Shown piece after piece: positions 23,266-33,877 of a DNA stretch of 64,000 nucleotides (positions are counted from its first letter, which is position 1; each line of letters opens with the position of its first letter). This stretch comes from Plazaster borealis. Lineage: Eukaryota > Echinodermata > Asteroidea > Forcipulatida > Labidiasteridae. The translations under genes and the position numbers were made by a program. The notes under the pieces were generated by a model. It saw nothing but the letters and a program-made list of their open reading frames with translations, was not told the origin of the DNA and did no database searches. Where the stretch lies: assembly GCA_021014325.1 (NCBI GenBank), contig CM037464.1, positions 9,703,127-9,767,126 on the forward strand, given 5' to 3'.

Positions 23266-24017
23266 GGGATGTCAGACCACCCCTAGATGAACTACCCAAC
23301 TCAACCAAGACTGCTACCACCACTAGAAACACTGGATCTGATGAGACATCAACTTGTGAAGATGATTGGGGAGTCACACTCACAGTATCCCCGGAAACGA
23401 CACCCATCCTGCCACCCACCTTGCCAAGCAGTTCACATTCTACCAAGGACGATATGCAAACCGGCCCAGCCAAAGTTGTGACGTTTCGGACCCCTCTCGT
23501 GATGGAGGTCCAGTCTGACATTTGTGTCACTGTCGATGAACCAACCCCTCCCGAGCTTACCACCACCAGCACCACTGGATCTTCATCAACTTGTGGAGAT
23601 GACCCGGGGGTCACACCCGCCCTGCCACCCACCTTGCCAACCGATTCACATTCTATCAAGGACGACATGCAAGCCGACCCAGCCTCAGTCGTGAAGTTTC
23701 GGACCCCTATCGAGATGGAGGACCAGTCTGACATCTGTGCCACTGTCGATGAACCTATATCCACCCTGAGCCAAAGCCAAACGTCATTCACGGGGATCTC
23801 AATGACGTTTCTTCTTCATTTAGCCAGAGCGACGAAGTCTGTGTCAGGTCTGGAGTGGCATCAGATGACCCGGAGGATCGACAGACGCGTGTCCGAAGGT
23901 CTAGGCGTACCACCCAGGGCAATTACTGCCCAGCAGGTATCAATTTTCCAATGTTGTTCGGTTGTTAACTCTAGTAAGGGATATGATGATCGTTCCTACC
24001 GAACAGGAAACAAGTAG
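23266..24017 (+). pseudogene. Ty3-type pol C-terminal extension with internal duplication
   Basis: An open frame continuous with the integrase C-terminus, Thr/Ser/Pro/Asp-rich. It contains two tandem copies of an approximately 80-residue block: (V/A)LPPTLP, SHS-x-KDDMQ, FRTP, DIC-x-TVDEP at about 23330-23545 and 23575-23755. Likely a disordered tail of the element's polyprotein. It ends at a stop at 24015-24017. Confidence 0.75.
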
Positions 24018-24600
24018 TTCAGATTCTGAATAATATGCAAGTTTATTGATAGATAAGTTTAAACATTTATAGTCAGAACCCGATCATCTTTCATTCCAAA
24101 GATACATTGGAACTTATCCACAGCATTTTGTATTGTTGAAAAAATGTAGCATCTTGAAATGTTATATAGTATTTCTTCTCGTCACTCTAAGAGTCCATTG
24201 CGATACTGACTTAGTCTTGGGGCTCTTCTATTCAAGAGACCCCTAGTTCAGTGATTGCTGTTTTGTTGGTACTTGTACCGAGATTGTTGATGTTTGCTAC
24301 TAACTGTATCGTGCGCCTGCGTTTTTTAGCGATGGCAGCCATTGTTTATATACTATGTTAAAGGTGTTATATTGCTACGCATGTATACTATGTTAAAGGC
24401 GTTGTATTCTTTTATTATGCATGTTTTGTTTTTGTTAACAATTTACGGATTCTTAGATTTAGTCCCCTATAACGGATTGACTTGTCGTCGTGGCGACGAC
24501 AATTTTGTGTAGGAGAAGATGTAGAGGTGGCATCGTTACTCTGCTGTTCGGCGCTGCATTTGTTACTTTACCATTTAGCTGACATAAATCCAGGCAACTG
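24018..24600. other. Region after the Ty3-type relic; possible LTR remnant
   Basis: Should contain a 3' LTR if the element were complete, but no second copy exists upstream to prove it. A tandem pair of ATACTATGTTAAAGG(C/T)GTT-type units occurs at 24350-24405. No gene seen. Confidence 0.4.
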
Positions 24601-24608
24601 GGCGGTGT

Positions 24609-24809
24609 CAGAGCTGTGTATTGAGAGAGTTGCGACATGGAGGGACCAGCTTTCTCCGGTCACGTGGTTGCTGGACGCCATTTTGTTCCAAAATGCAGTA
24701 CAACCCAATGGGCAGACTAGTCTGGCACCCTGTATTCGCCAATGCATTTTTTGGAGACAAAATGGCTTCTAATCGCAAGTTGTCGCAACTCTCTCAATAT
24801 ACGGCTCTG
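24609..24809. mobile_element. hAT-type MITE with perfect 8-bp target duplication
   Basis: Ends CAGAGCTGTGTATTGAGAGA and the inverse of CAGAGCCGTATATTGAGAGA, continuing into GTTGCGACA. Both flanks are GGCGGTGT (24601-24608 and 24810-24817). CAG termini plus an 8-bp duplication are hallmarks of hAT elements. About 201 bp, no coding capacity. The intact duplication and near-identical ends indicate a fairly recent insertion. Confidence 0.93.
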
Positions 24810-24850
24810 GGCGGTGTGTCGGGAGGGCGCCATCACGCGGCGGGGGCTGG

Positions 24851-25002
24851 TTATGCCATTCTCCTGCCTCCGTCGTTGGTCGGTCGTTATTCCGACGTCA
24901 AATACAGTTATTGGTCAATCCGGACCCACAGGTAGGTGTCTGGGTCCACATTATTTTGTGTGTCTCTTAAGTTATAAGACACTTCCCCCCCTCCACATTG
25001 GG
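24851..25002 (+). repeat. Dispersed repeat, inverted relative to 19169-19312
   Basis: Same family as the copy at 19169-19312. It ends immediately before the 6-bp target duplication of the foldback element at 25009. Confidence 0.85.
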
Positions 25003-25008
25003 AATTGC

Positions 25009-25887
25009 TACGGAGCCCGGGAAGGGACAGTGGAAGAAAAAAATATGCAGGGCCTAATTCGTTCAAACGGTTTAGTAATCCGTTTGAACGAATTAATAAT
25101 CCGTTCGCACGGTTTAGTAATCCGTTCGAACCAATTAATAATCCGTTCGCACAGTTTAATAATCCGTTCGAACGAATTAGTAATCCGTTCGCACGGTTTA
25201 ATAATCTGTTCGCACGAATTATAATAATCCGTTCGCACGGTTTAGTAATCCGTGGGAACGAATTAATAATCCGTTCGCACGGTTTAGTAATCCGTGCGAA
25301 CGAATTAGTAATCCGTTCGCACGGTTTAGCCAAGGCATGAAAAGGCGCTGCACGCGCATGAGTACAACAACACTGCTTCAAGATGGCGGAGGGCAGTGAC
25401 ACAAGTAGTTCTGACTGACATATCTGATGACGACCGTGTTGGTAAGTTGGGCAATCTTTATCAGTATGATTGGATAAAGATGCATCAATTGACAAACTTA
25501 CCAACAAGGTCATCATTATGTCAGAACTATTTGCATCGCAGCCCTCCGCCATCTTGAAGCAAATTGATGTTGTGAGTGGATCATTTACGCATGCGTGCAG
25601 CGCCATTTTCATGCCTTAGCTAAACCGTGCGAACGGATTCCTAATTCGTTCGAACGGAGTATTAAACCGTGTGAACAGATTACTAATTTGTTCGAACGGA
25701 TTATTAAACTGTGCAAACGGATTATTAATTCGTTCGAACGGATTGCTAATTCGTTCGAACGGATTACTAAACCGTGCGAACGGATTATTAATTCGTTCGA
25801 ACCTCGTTCGAACGGATTACTAAACCGTGCGAACGAATTAGGCCCTGCATATTTTTTTTCTTCCCCTGTCCCTTCCCGGGCTCCGTA
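25009..25887. mobile_element. 879-bp foldback transposon built of tandem units, 6-bp target duplication
   Basis: Ends TACGGAGCCCGGGAAGGGAC and its complement, flanked by AATTGC on both sides (25003-25008, 25888-25893). Each arm holds a tandem array (25055-25330; 25625-25840) alternating GTTCGAACGAATTA- and GTTCGCACGGTTTA-type units joined by (A)TAATCC. Inside the arrays come CAAGATGGCGGAGGGC and its inverse, then another inverted block, TTGGTAAGTTTG-like, closing near 25470. The whole element is one giant hairpin. The open frames across it (N-P-F-E/R-I-N-type repeats) are by-products of the repeat period. Confidence 0.9.
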
Positions 25888-25893
25888 AATTGC

Positions 25894-26890
25894 CGTTATA
25901 ATTGAATTGGTAAATTTTAGATCAATATTAAATTTGTCAAAAGCGTAGGGCTGCCATTTGTTTTCTTATAAATTAGTTTAATTACAAAAAACGTTTTTTT
26001 AGTATCAAATTTAGAAACTAACTTTTTCATATTGGACTGACAAAACGCGTGCACAAATTTGCAGCGCGCAAAGTTAAAATGCACATTTTTGAGATTTGCG
26101 CGCGCAAGATAACGGTTTGCGCGCAAAATGTTAAAACTTGGGCGTCATAATAGTGTGCATAGTCGTCTATTCAGTCTAAAGACTTAGCTACTCTCGTCGT
26201 CGTACGCTTTGCACTTTCGTGGAGGCCTACTCTGGTGTCAAAAATGACACGAAAATCTACGAATAAAACATAGCAATGTCAATACTACGAAAATAATGTA
26301 ATCTCATTGTACGAAAATGTCAAATTTTTCTGAGAAATTTGATCGAAAAGCGGCAACTTGTAAGCTTTTGCTGACACTCGTTCCTCAAGTTTTGCAAATG
26401 CAATGCAATTCAACGCTAACTACCACCAGTCGTTATCCTGCTGTGTTAGAGAAATGTTCGAAACGGGTAACGAAACGACAAAGGAGTGGCCGAATCGGAA
26501 AGAAACAGCTCTTCGCTTCTTGCTGTCTGTCACTTACAAATACCCCATTCGTAACAAAGGGTAAGACAGATAATTGAGATTGGACAGATTTTGCGACTGC
26601 ACTGGCCTTGCCCTTTCTGCTTTCGAGTTTGATGTCATTGTAATTGTTTTAAAAACAATAACAACATATAAAGTATATTATTATTATTAACATCCAATAA
26701 CTTTAAAGAATAACTAGACATGATTGCATTTGTGCACAAATGCAGAGCTGTTTCGTTTATAATTTTTTCAAATTAATCAAGTGAATATGAAAGTGTTGTA
26801 GTGTGTACATAATCAACTTAATTACACAATATTAAATGCGTTGTGAGATCGAATTCATTGTCTAAATCTTGGAAAAATGTCCTTTAAGAT
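25894..26890. other. No gene seen
   Basis: AT-rich with GCGC-rich patches (26050-26125, TTGCGCGCG strings). A short frame at 26317-26577 has no recognisable feature. Confidence 0.4.
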
Positions 26891-27700
26891 AATATAACCT
26901 GAGAAATGATGACGTCATGATGACGTGCAATATTTTTCGAATCAGTAATGACATATCAAGACTGTTTTTAAAAGAATTTGGATTAAAGCATGTTCTGTTA
27001 GCAATTTCTGACTTAAAGGGGCAAAAAATGAGAAAATTATAACAAATCGTTTGATGATGTCATCATGACGTCATTACAAGTTAAATAGGAACTTGCCATT
27101 ATCTAACGACTTGCCACGTTTCAACATGATCGCACTAATACTTCGGGAGATACACGACTTCAAAAAGTGCACCTTTAATGCCGCGTCACGTGACCCCCGA
27201 CCCGATGACGTCATTGATCTGAAACTTCACACATATGATGGCTGCTTGACGATCAACATGTGTGTAAAATTTGAAGTGATTGCACAAAACTTCACCACAC
27301 ACATCTTCAAAAAGTCCATTTTGAAGAGTTTTCAACCTGCCGCTAGAGGGCGCTCTTGTGTATCGTGACGTCATCGGTATTTTTTTTTAATTGCCCACCC
27401 GTGCCAGACACTAACATTGTTAAAAGCAAGTTCGTAACTTTTGCCACTTTTGAATTACGAGGCACTTCCGGTTTCAACCGGAAGTAGAGGTCATGTGAGG
27501 TCACGCACACAAAACAAAATGAAGACCTGATTTATCCCTACCCAATCCCGCAAACAGAAACCTACGGTCTCTTGTGGCTGATTTGATACGGATTTTCAAA
27601 CATTTAAAATTGATTACCTTTAAGATGACGTCACGTGGCAGGTGATGACGTCATCATGACGTCATTGTTTTAGGACCATTATTCCACCAATACCTTTCAT
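26891..27700. repeat. TGACGTCA-rich repeat region
   Basis: About ten TGACGTCA or one-off sites (for example ATGATGACGTCATGATGACG near 26905, TCATCATGACGTCATT near 27060 and again near 27648, also near 27205 and 27365) plus CACGTGA sites. The recurring GATGACGTCATCATGACGTC string and a further copy at 33477-33500 suggest a dispersed repeat family rather than a single promoter. Confidence 0.6.
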
Positions 27701-27811
27701 CACTGAAAGTTTCATTGCAATTGCTCTTTAGGAACTATTAAAAGGCTGCTTTGTCTGAAACAGACAAATAAAAAAAATAATAATAATAATAAATAAAAAA
27801 CTTTTAACGAA

Positions 27812-27852
27812 AACAAGAGCTGTTTCGCTGCGCTGCGCTACGAAACAGCTAA
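27812..27852. repeat. Hairpin AGCTGTTTCG / CGAAACAGCT followed by CTAA
   Basis: A perfect 10-bp stem with a 13-base loop (27818-27850); the last stem bases plus the next two read CTAA. A GAGCTGTTTCG string also occurs at about 26746. A Helitron 3' end typically has a short hairpin near a CTRR terminus, but here the hairpin overlaps the CTAA, so that reading is weak. Confidence 0.35.
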
Positions 27853-27892
27853 TTACATTATAATATTACAAACAAGCATGACTATAGACCCA

Positions 27893-28012
27893 GTGTTGCC
27901 CTGGGGCGATGTACTCCTTCAAAAATTCTTTTGTTGACATCTTCGGCCGTACAACCGCAGATGTCAAAAAGGAGTAGGCCTGCAGCGCCCCAGTTTATAC
28001 TGGGTCCAGACT
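27893..28012. mobile_element. Hairpin MITE, copy 1 of a pair
   Basis: TATAGACCCAG at the left and CTGGGTCCAGAC-type sequence at the right are inverted. The arms GGGGCGATGTACTCCTT and AAGGAGTAGGC..GCGCCCC pair, with GACATCTTCGG / GCAGATGTC at the tip. About 120 bp in total, folding into a single hairpin. Confidence 0.8.
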
Positions 28013-28015
28013 AGC

Positions 28016-28152
28016 TAAAGACCCATCCTGGGGTGCTGACTCCTTATTTTAAGTTTAAAACATTGTTGACATCTTCGGTAGTAGTAGTACGACCGAAGAT
28101 GTCAAAAACATTTTTTAAGGAGTACAGGCGCCCCGCCCCAGTTCTGGGTCTA
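28016..28152. mobile_element. Hairpin MITE, copy 2 of a pair
   Basis: Same family as the preceding copy and in the same orientation, separated from it by a few bases. The tip is a clean palindrome, TTGACATCTTCGGT / ACCGAAGATGTCAA. Ends AGACCCA / TGGGTCT. Confidence 0.8.
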
Positions 28153-29040
28153 CCTAAAGCTTGACAAGTTATGATTTTTAAAAGAAATCTTGAAAATAAT
28201 GGGCATAATAAACTTTCTGATTTTCTATTGATGGAAATTTCCCTTTCAGTTTTAGTATGATTTGAAAACTCCAGGCCTGTCCTGTGGTAGCAGAGCTCAG
28301 TCCAACAAATCTCCCTATCCGATATTGTGCATACAGTGTGAGTGTAACTAGATAAGTTAAAATAACATTAGCCATCTTGCAGCTTGTCCTAACTACAGGG
28401 AACAATACTCACTAAGTACTGTGTAACAACTTGTCTAGTACTAAGTACTCTACTACTAGGTTGGTCCAATCACAGACTATGATGAACGTATGAAAAGTTT
28501 GACTCTGTGAAAAGTATGATGTTAGTTGCAAACCTAATCGGGGCCCAATTTCATGGCTCCGCTTACTCTGCTAAATTCTGCGCTTGCGATCACCATTCTT
28601 CGCTGACACAGGGCAAGCCCCTCCCCCAAATGAGATTTTTAATATATGCATACAAAATGAATGGTTCAATTCAATTCATTAAATACATGTAGGCCCCCAA
28701 AAAGTCACGTCTGCCCCCGCTTCTCCCCTCGGACCCTCAAATGAAAATGTCTGGATACGCCACTAATCACGTCACATGATACAGTATGTGTGAGGTGGAG
28801 CAGTCCTGGAATTACATGGAGGACACTGAGGCCATGGCCTCTGTTGCCCCTGGTCTTGGCCTTGGTGCCCCTTCAACAGTTTCACGTAGACTTAAAACAT
28901 TTTCAAATGGAAGTGCCCTATTGCAAAATGAAAATGGCCTTGCCTTCTCAAAGATAAAATTCCAGAACTGGTGGTTCATAAAAATTCCTCAATGTACTCA
29001 TGTTCATGTTTATAATACAATGTTTACAATACAATAAGTA
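28153..29040. other. No gene seen
   Basis: Contains a segment with a MITE-like end (CTGGATACGCCACTA near 28752). No recognisable protein domain. A minus-strand frame starting near 28350 with a hydrophobic N-terminus was considered but has no supporting donor. Confidence 0.35.
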
Positions 29041-29048
29041 AAGAGGAA

Positions 29049-30470
29049 TTGAAAAATGATCGTCCTGTGGCCAATTTGAAATTCGTAGGAAAAATCTTTG
29101 ACAAATTGTATCAAATCAATTACTGTCTGTCATTTCTAACAATCTCCTGCAAGATCCGTTCTAGTCTGCCTACAGGAAAAACCAGTGTTGAAACTGCCTT
29201 GCTTCGTGTAGAAAACGACATCTTGAATGAAATGGATGGAGGCAAAATTATAGCAATTGTTTTATTAGACATCGGTGCTGCTCTCGACACCGTCAATCAT
29301 ACCATCATGCTTAAGAGAATGGAATCCATGGGCGTTGGTGGAACTGCCTTAAAGTGGTGTAAGTCACCTTGACAACCGTGAACAATGTGTTTGTATTGAA
29401 AATTTGTTTTCGGAAGCTGGGTCGGCAATGGTTAACCATCTACACCTCTCCCATTCGGCTTATCATTGAACGTTTCAATATTCACTATCACATCAATGCC
29501 GATGATATGCAGATCTCTCATTCAAACCTGTGCAGCAAGTTGTTGACTACAACCTCGAGGCATGTATATAAGCGAAATCCGACAGTGGATAAAAGCAAAT
29601 TTTGTCAAATTAAATGATGAAAAAACAGAACTCATACTCATCGGGTTACAACGACAACTGGACAAGGTCACGGTTCATCACATTACTATAGGAGGCTCGA
29701 ATGTTACTCCAATCAAACGCGTTTGCAACCTAGGAGTCATAATGGATTCTACAATGTCTTTTCACCCACACATTTCTCAGATTTCACAAATGACAGCTAA
29801 ACAATCTCAGAAATCTCGGCATCTCTCGAAACAAGCAACAGAGCAGTTAGTACATGCTTTCATTACCTCTTGCCTTGACATGTGTAACTCTCTTCTCTTT
29901 GGCATTCATCAACAACAATTGAACACACTCCGACGTAGACAAAATACTGCAGCATGCCGAATTACACGCACCAGGCTTTCTACACAGATAACTCCTATTC
30001 TGTAACACCTTCACTGGCTTCGGATTAAATTTAGAATCATGTACAATCTCATGCTTCTCGCTTATCGCTCACTGCACAACATCTCTCCCCAGTATTTATT
30101 TGCGCTTATTAGCTCCTCACCACACCAGTCGTTCTGGTCTCAGGTCTGAAAATCAACAACTTCTTGCTGTACCGAGATTGTATCGATCTTGGGGGGATAG
30201 ATCTTTTCATATAGCTGCCCCTCGTCTGTGGATCAGTCTTCCCATAAATATTCGATCTACATAGTACATGTAGCACTTCCCTCAGCTCTTTCAAAATGGC
30301 TCTCAAAACTCACTACTACAACTTAGCCTACTTTACCAGAGCATAATCCTCCTGCTTGTCAGACTGTACATAATTAGGGCCTATTCATGTAGTATATTGG
30401 TTTTTTGTTAAGTTGTTTCTTTTTTAGCGCCATTCAGAGCACCTTTGATTAGGTGGATGTGTGCGCTTTA
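29049..30470 (+). pseudogene. L2/CR1-group LINE, ORF2 reverse transcriptase relic
   Basis: Successive frames show RPVANLKFVGKIFDKL, SVETALLRVENDIL, the first catalytic region VLLDIGAALDTVNH (Ala replaces the usual second hydrophobic/Phe), the ADD box in NADDMQISH, IRQWIKANFVKLNDEKTELI, NLGVIMDSTMSFHPHIS, the thumb-like KQATEQLVHAFITSCLDMCN, and a C-terminal tail (HWLRIKFRIMYNL..) in later frames. Several frameshifts and a missing stretch between 29360 and 29480 mark it as dead. The 3' end has the CGCTTTATAAGTAATCAC-type tail typical of L2-like LINEs. Confidence 0.9.
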
Positions 30471-30925
30471 TAAGTAATCACAGTTATTACATTAAAATGT
30501 GTTTTTTACTAGATTTAGAGACTTTAATGGGTGGAATTATCATTTTACGAATATGTAACAACATAAAAATTATCTGACAAAGTATTTATAACAGTCCTTC
30601 AGATAAATATTCCTTCTGAAATACTGTTATAAAGTTAAGGTAATAATAACATTTGAAGACCCCAGTGGATGATACTACTATAGGGAGGTAAGCAGGACGG
30701 TTAAATACCTGATGGCATTACTGGTATCTTTTAATACATGTTAATTAAATAAAACACAATCCATAGTATGGTGCTAAAATTTGAAAGTGTCTAAAAGCTT
30801 TACAACTTGCCTAAATATTTGTAAAAACTGTCACAGATGGTGCTGTCATAGTAGTTAAATTGCAAAGTCATTTGCATTGAATACAAATATCACTCTTCAT
30901 GATTTATGTGAAGGCCATGCATTGG

Positions 30926-31347
30926 CGTGTCGTGGCCGAGTGGATAAGAACACCGAACATTCAACTCTGGTGTTTCTGTTTAGCAGAGTGTGGGTTCGAA
31001 TCCCAGTCATGACACTTGTGTCCTTAAGCAAGACACTTAACCACATGCTTTGTCCTTCGGATGTGACGTTAAGCCGTAGGTCCCGTGTGTTGTGTTATGC
31101 ACGTAAAAGAACCCAGTACACTTATCGTAAAGAGAAGGGGTTCGCCCCGGTGTTCCTGGTTTGATTGGCTGCATATTGCGCCACAGCACCTTTAAACCAT
31201 TACATGGTGCTAGATGCAAAGGAATAGGTCTCATACTTCAACACGTAACTCCATTTACCTTGTAGGAAAAATACTGAGTGCTTTGAGACACCCATCGGGA
31301 GTATAAAGTGCTATATAAGAACTGCATTATTATTATTATTATTATTG
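30926..31347 (+). mobile_element. tRNA-derived SINE with L2-like tail
   Basis: The head carries A-box-like TGGCCGAGTGGATAAG and B-box GGTTCGAATCCC with a long variable-arm region, resembling a class II (Leu/Ser-type) tRNA. The body has TGTCCTTAAGCAAGACACTT and GGGGTTCGCCCCGGTGTTCC. The 3' end reads AAAGTGCTATATAAGAACTG followed by (ATT)n, like the L2-type LINE just upstream that could mobilise it. Transcription would be by RNA polymerase III from the internal boxes. A reverse copy lies at 52998-53426. Confidence 0.9.
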
Positions 31348-32640
31348 TAAGATTGAAAACATAAATGTTCACAGATCTACTAGGCTATATATTTTTTAGG
31401 AATGAGCAAAACAATTAATAGTGATCTCGGGAGTATGAAATCCAATGTCTCAACATAGAGAAAGGGTTTCAAATAGTGAAAAAAGGTGATGAGGTTTTTC
31501 TCTATTTTCTTGCAGGGCTAATACTTTATGGAGGCAATTACCTCTATTGCTCCTGGTCATTGCCTCCGTTCCCATTGAAATGTTCTAATAGAAATTTACA
31601 ATTTCCTCATAGAGGTGCCCTTTACCAAGGAGAAAACGCTTTGGTGCCCTTGCCCTTTGAAGAACGAAGCTTCAGGCCTGTTCTTGTAGCTTCAATGGCT
31701 GATTGAGCTTTAACTTATACAGGAACCGTTTGTTATTTCATATTTCATATTCATGTTGAGTCACATAAAGTGCGAAAACTGGTCAATGTTGGCTGCCTGT
31801 TAAAAAAATCAAGGCTTACAAGATGATGACTTATAGATCAAAATTAGAACTAAAATCCCACCTTAAGTAACTAGTGGTAAGCATTCATTTGGGCATAAAC
31901 GACGTAAATGAGACTCATGAGCAAGCTACATGTATACTGTAATGCAGTTACAATTATTATCGTAACCCTCAATCCTTTTGATGGGAGGGTTACTTGGGCT
32001 GGCCGCAATTTCACCTCATTGTAGGCCATTTCTTTCAGCCTAGTGAAAAGATTTACATGGTTTTATTCAAGGCCACCCCCCCCCCCCCGGTACGCTTCTG
32101 GACATACCAAATACAGATGTGACCCCATTTGACCTTTCCAACCAAATGAACAATCTCCTGAAATACATTACATCAAACCAATCTTTGTGTTTTATTGAGC
32201 TTATAATATCCAAATGGTATTTTGTAAAACTGGTGTAACCCCCAATTACCGCTCCTTCTGGTCTAAACCAAAATTTAAATTAATTCAATAACAAGTTCAA
32301 TACATTGTACAGTGTACACTACATGTACAGTATCTCTTTAAAACAACATGTCGATAATCTGGAATCGTATTGCAATGTGACATTTCCTACACATTATGTG
32401 ACCCCCATTTGACCATCCTTCTGGTCTTAACCCAAAGTTCAAATACAAATCAATAATAGGCATTAATTTGTTTTTTCACCAAGTTGATGTTCATTATTTA
32501 ACTGAGAAATTTGCTGTTTAATGTGAAGATGAAATTACCAAATCAGCTGGGTTTTCATTCACGAATACAATTGACCTCTAATTTCAGTTGAACTATTCTT
32601 TTTAAATGAAATTATAGAAACACATGTAAAGCAGCCTAAA
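31348..32640. other. No gene seen; short internal repeat
   Basis: A C run lies at about 32075-32087. Segments around TGTGACCCC(C)ATTTGACC occur twice (32116-32140 and 32398-32415) and near 50820, each followed by CTTCTGGTCT-like or similar text, so part of this is a dispersed repeat. It could contain the 5' UTR or promoter of the HARBI1-like gene, but nothing specific is visible. Confidence 0.4.
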
Positions 32641-32641
32641 T

Positions 32642-32838
32642 TTGTTGTTATTTAGAAAGGAAGTCTTCAATTTATCTTTTGGGGAATCTATCATTATATG
32701 TACAGGTGACCTGCTGGGGAATTTGAAGGAACAAACAGGGGGTGAAAGACGTCTTTGGAAGCGGGAGAGAAGTAGTATGTGGTGGGATGTTGTAGTCAAA
32801 GACCACTGGACAGATAACGACTGGATTGAAAATTTCAG
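32642..32838 (+). CDS. HARBI1-like gene, exon 1 (N-terminal part)
   Basis: The frame reads from ATG 32642 to a consensus donor (TTTCAG|GTAAAT) and leaves in phase 2. It encodes about 66 residues ending RSSMWWDVVVKDHWTDNDWI plus ENF; this W-rich, basic segment starts PIF/Harbinger-derived HARBI1-like proteins. An internal acceptor-like site (ATATGTACAG at 32705) leaves open a shorter exon fed by an unseen upstream exon, so the start codon is provisional. With the other exons the protein would be 393 residues, close to the usual 350-400. Confidence 0.75.
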
Positions 32839-33877
32839 GTAAATTTACTGTGCATTATTAATTGGTTGAGAGTGTTTAATCCCCATCACACCTTCTATCA
32901 TGTCTACATTTTAAGGACATGAAGTATGTGACTACAAAGTGACCAATGTTAAGCCAGAGATTGTTTATACAATGTATAATACTCGGGACATGCCTCATGT
33001 AAGAAAGAGTTTGTAAAAGCAGCCTCAAGGAGGAACTAAGATTCATGAAAGAGTTTATCTTTTGCCACGAATAATGTGTTCTGTTGTATACATGTATGTA
33101 CGTCTAGACAGAATTAGTTTGCAATTGCTCTTTGAATTCGCTTGTTCCATGTTTTTCTTTTCAAGACCTTGGTCTTTACCAGCCAGAGAAACATCTTTTG
33201 TCATAATAAACAATCATTATCTTTAAATGCAGCACTGAACAAGGACAATTGGTGTTAGCTACAGAGCTGAATTTAAGGATTTTGATTATAAATTCACCTC
33301 AACTTCTGGTTTTGACTGGAAGAGAAGGGCAAAATGGGGTTCAATCTCTGTTTGACTTAATGCGAAGTGTTTGATGAGATTTCCGAAGATGTATAGGTTG
33401 TCAAAATCTATTGTATGGTTCAGGCATTCAGACAGTTTTTTAATATTAAAGTTTTTACTAATGTAATTTGACACTTGATGACATCATGACGTCATTGTTC
33501 AGGTTATGTCTTGATGTTGGGGGTTCGATTGTCTGATGAGTTTCATGGTTCAAAGTCAGTTTCAGTTTTGAGTTAAATGCTAGACTCAAGACTCAAGACT
33601 CATAAGATAATGAAAACAGTGACGTTTAACTTTACTATTTGTGTGTTGATTTTTGTTTTAAAGGGTCACTTGTATTGCAGCTACAGTACACACATTCCTC
33701 TGTGTGATTCTTTTTGGACCTGTTCCTGGAGGGTTTTAACAGAAATTGAAAAATATATTTAATCAAGGAGTTTTTATCAACAAATCGTTAAGCAGGAGCT
33801 AGTTTCCATTTACCCAAGATACAAAATATGTATTCTTGCCATGTCAATCTGCTCATTGCAAGTGTAGAAAGGGTGCA

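Noticed and set aside
23198..23791. 197-codon open frame on the minus strand
   Set aside because: Shadow of the plus-strand Ty3-type polyprotein tail; its repetition comes from the same tandem duplication.
24908..25888. Long repetitive ORFs on both strands (up to 234 codons)
   Set aside because: They lie in the tandem arrays of the foldback element and mirror its repeat period; not protein-coding.
28178..28405. Minus-strand frame with a hydrophobic, signal-peptide-like start (MANVILTYLVTLTLYAQ)
   Set aside because: No consensus donor follows and no partner exon was found; kept only as a weak possibility of a first exon.
30926..31015. True tRNA gene
   Set aside because: A and B boxes are present, but it continues into a SINE body with an (ATT)n tail and has a second dispersed copy; a SINE head, not a functional tRNA.
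31476..31706. Upstream exon of the HARBI1-like gene (acceptor-like TTTTCTTGCAG then an open frame)
   Set aside because: The encoded sequence does not resemble the N-terminus of the family and no donor with suitable phase was found.
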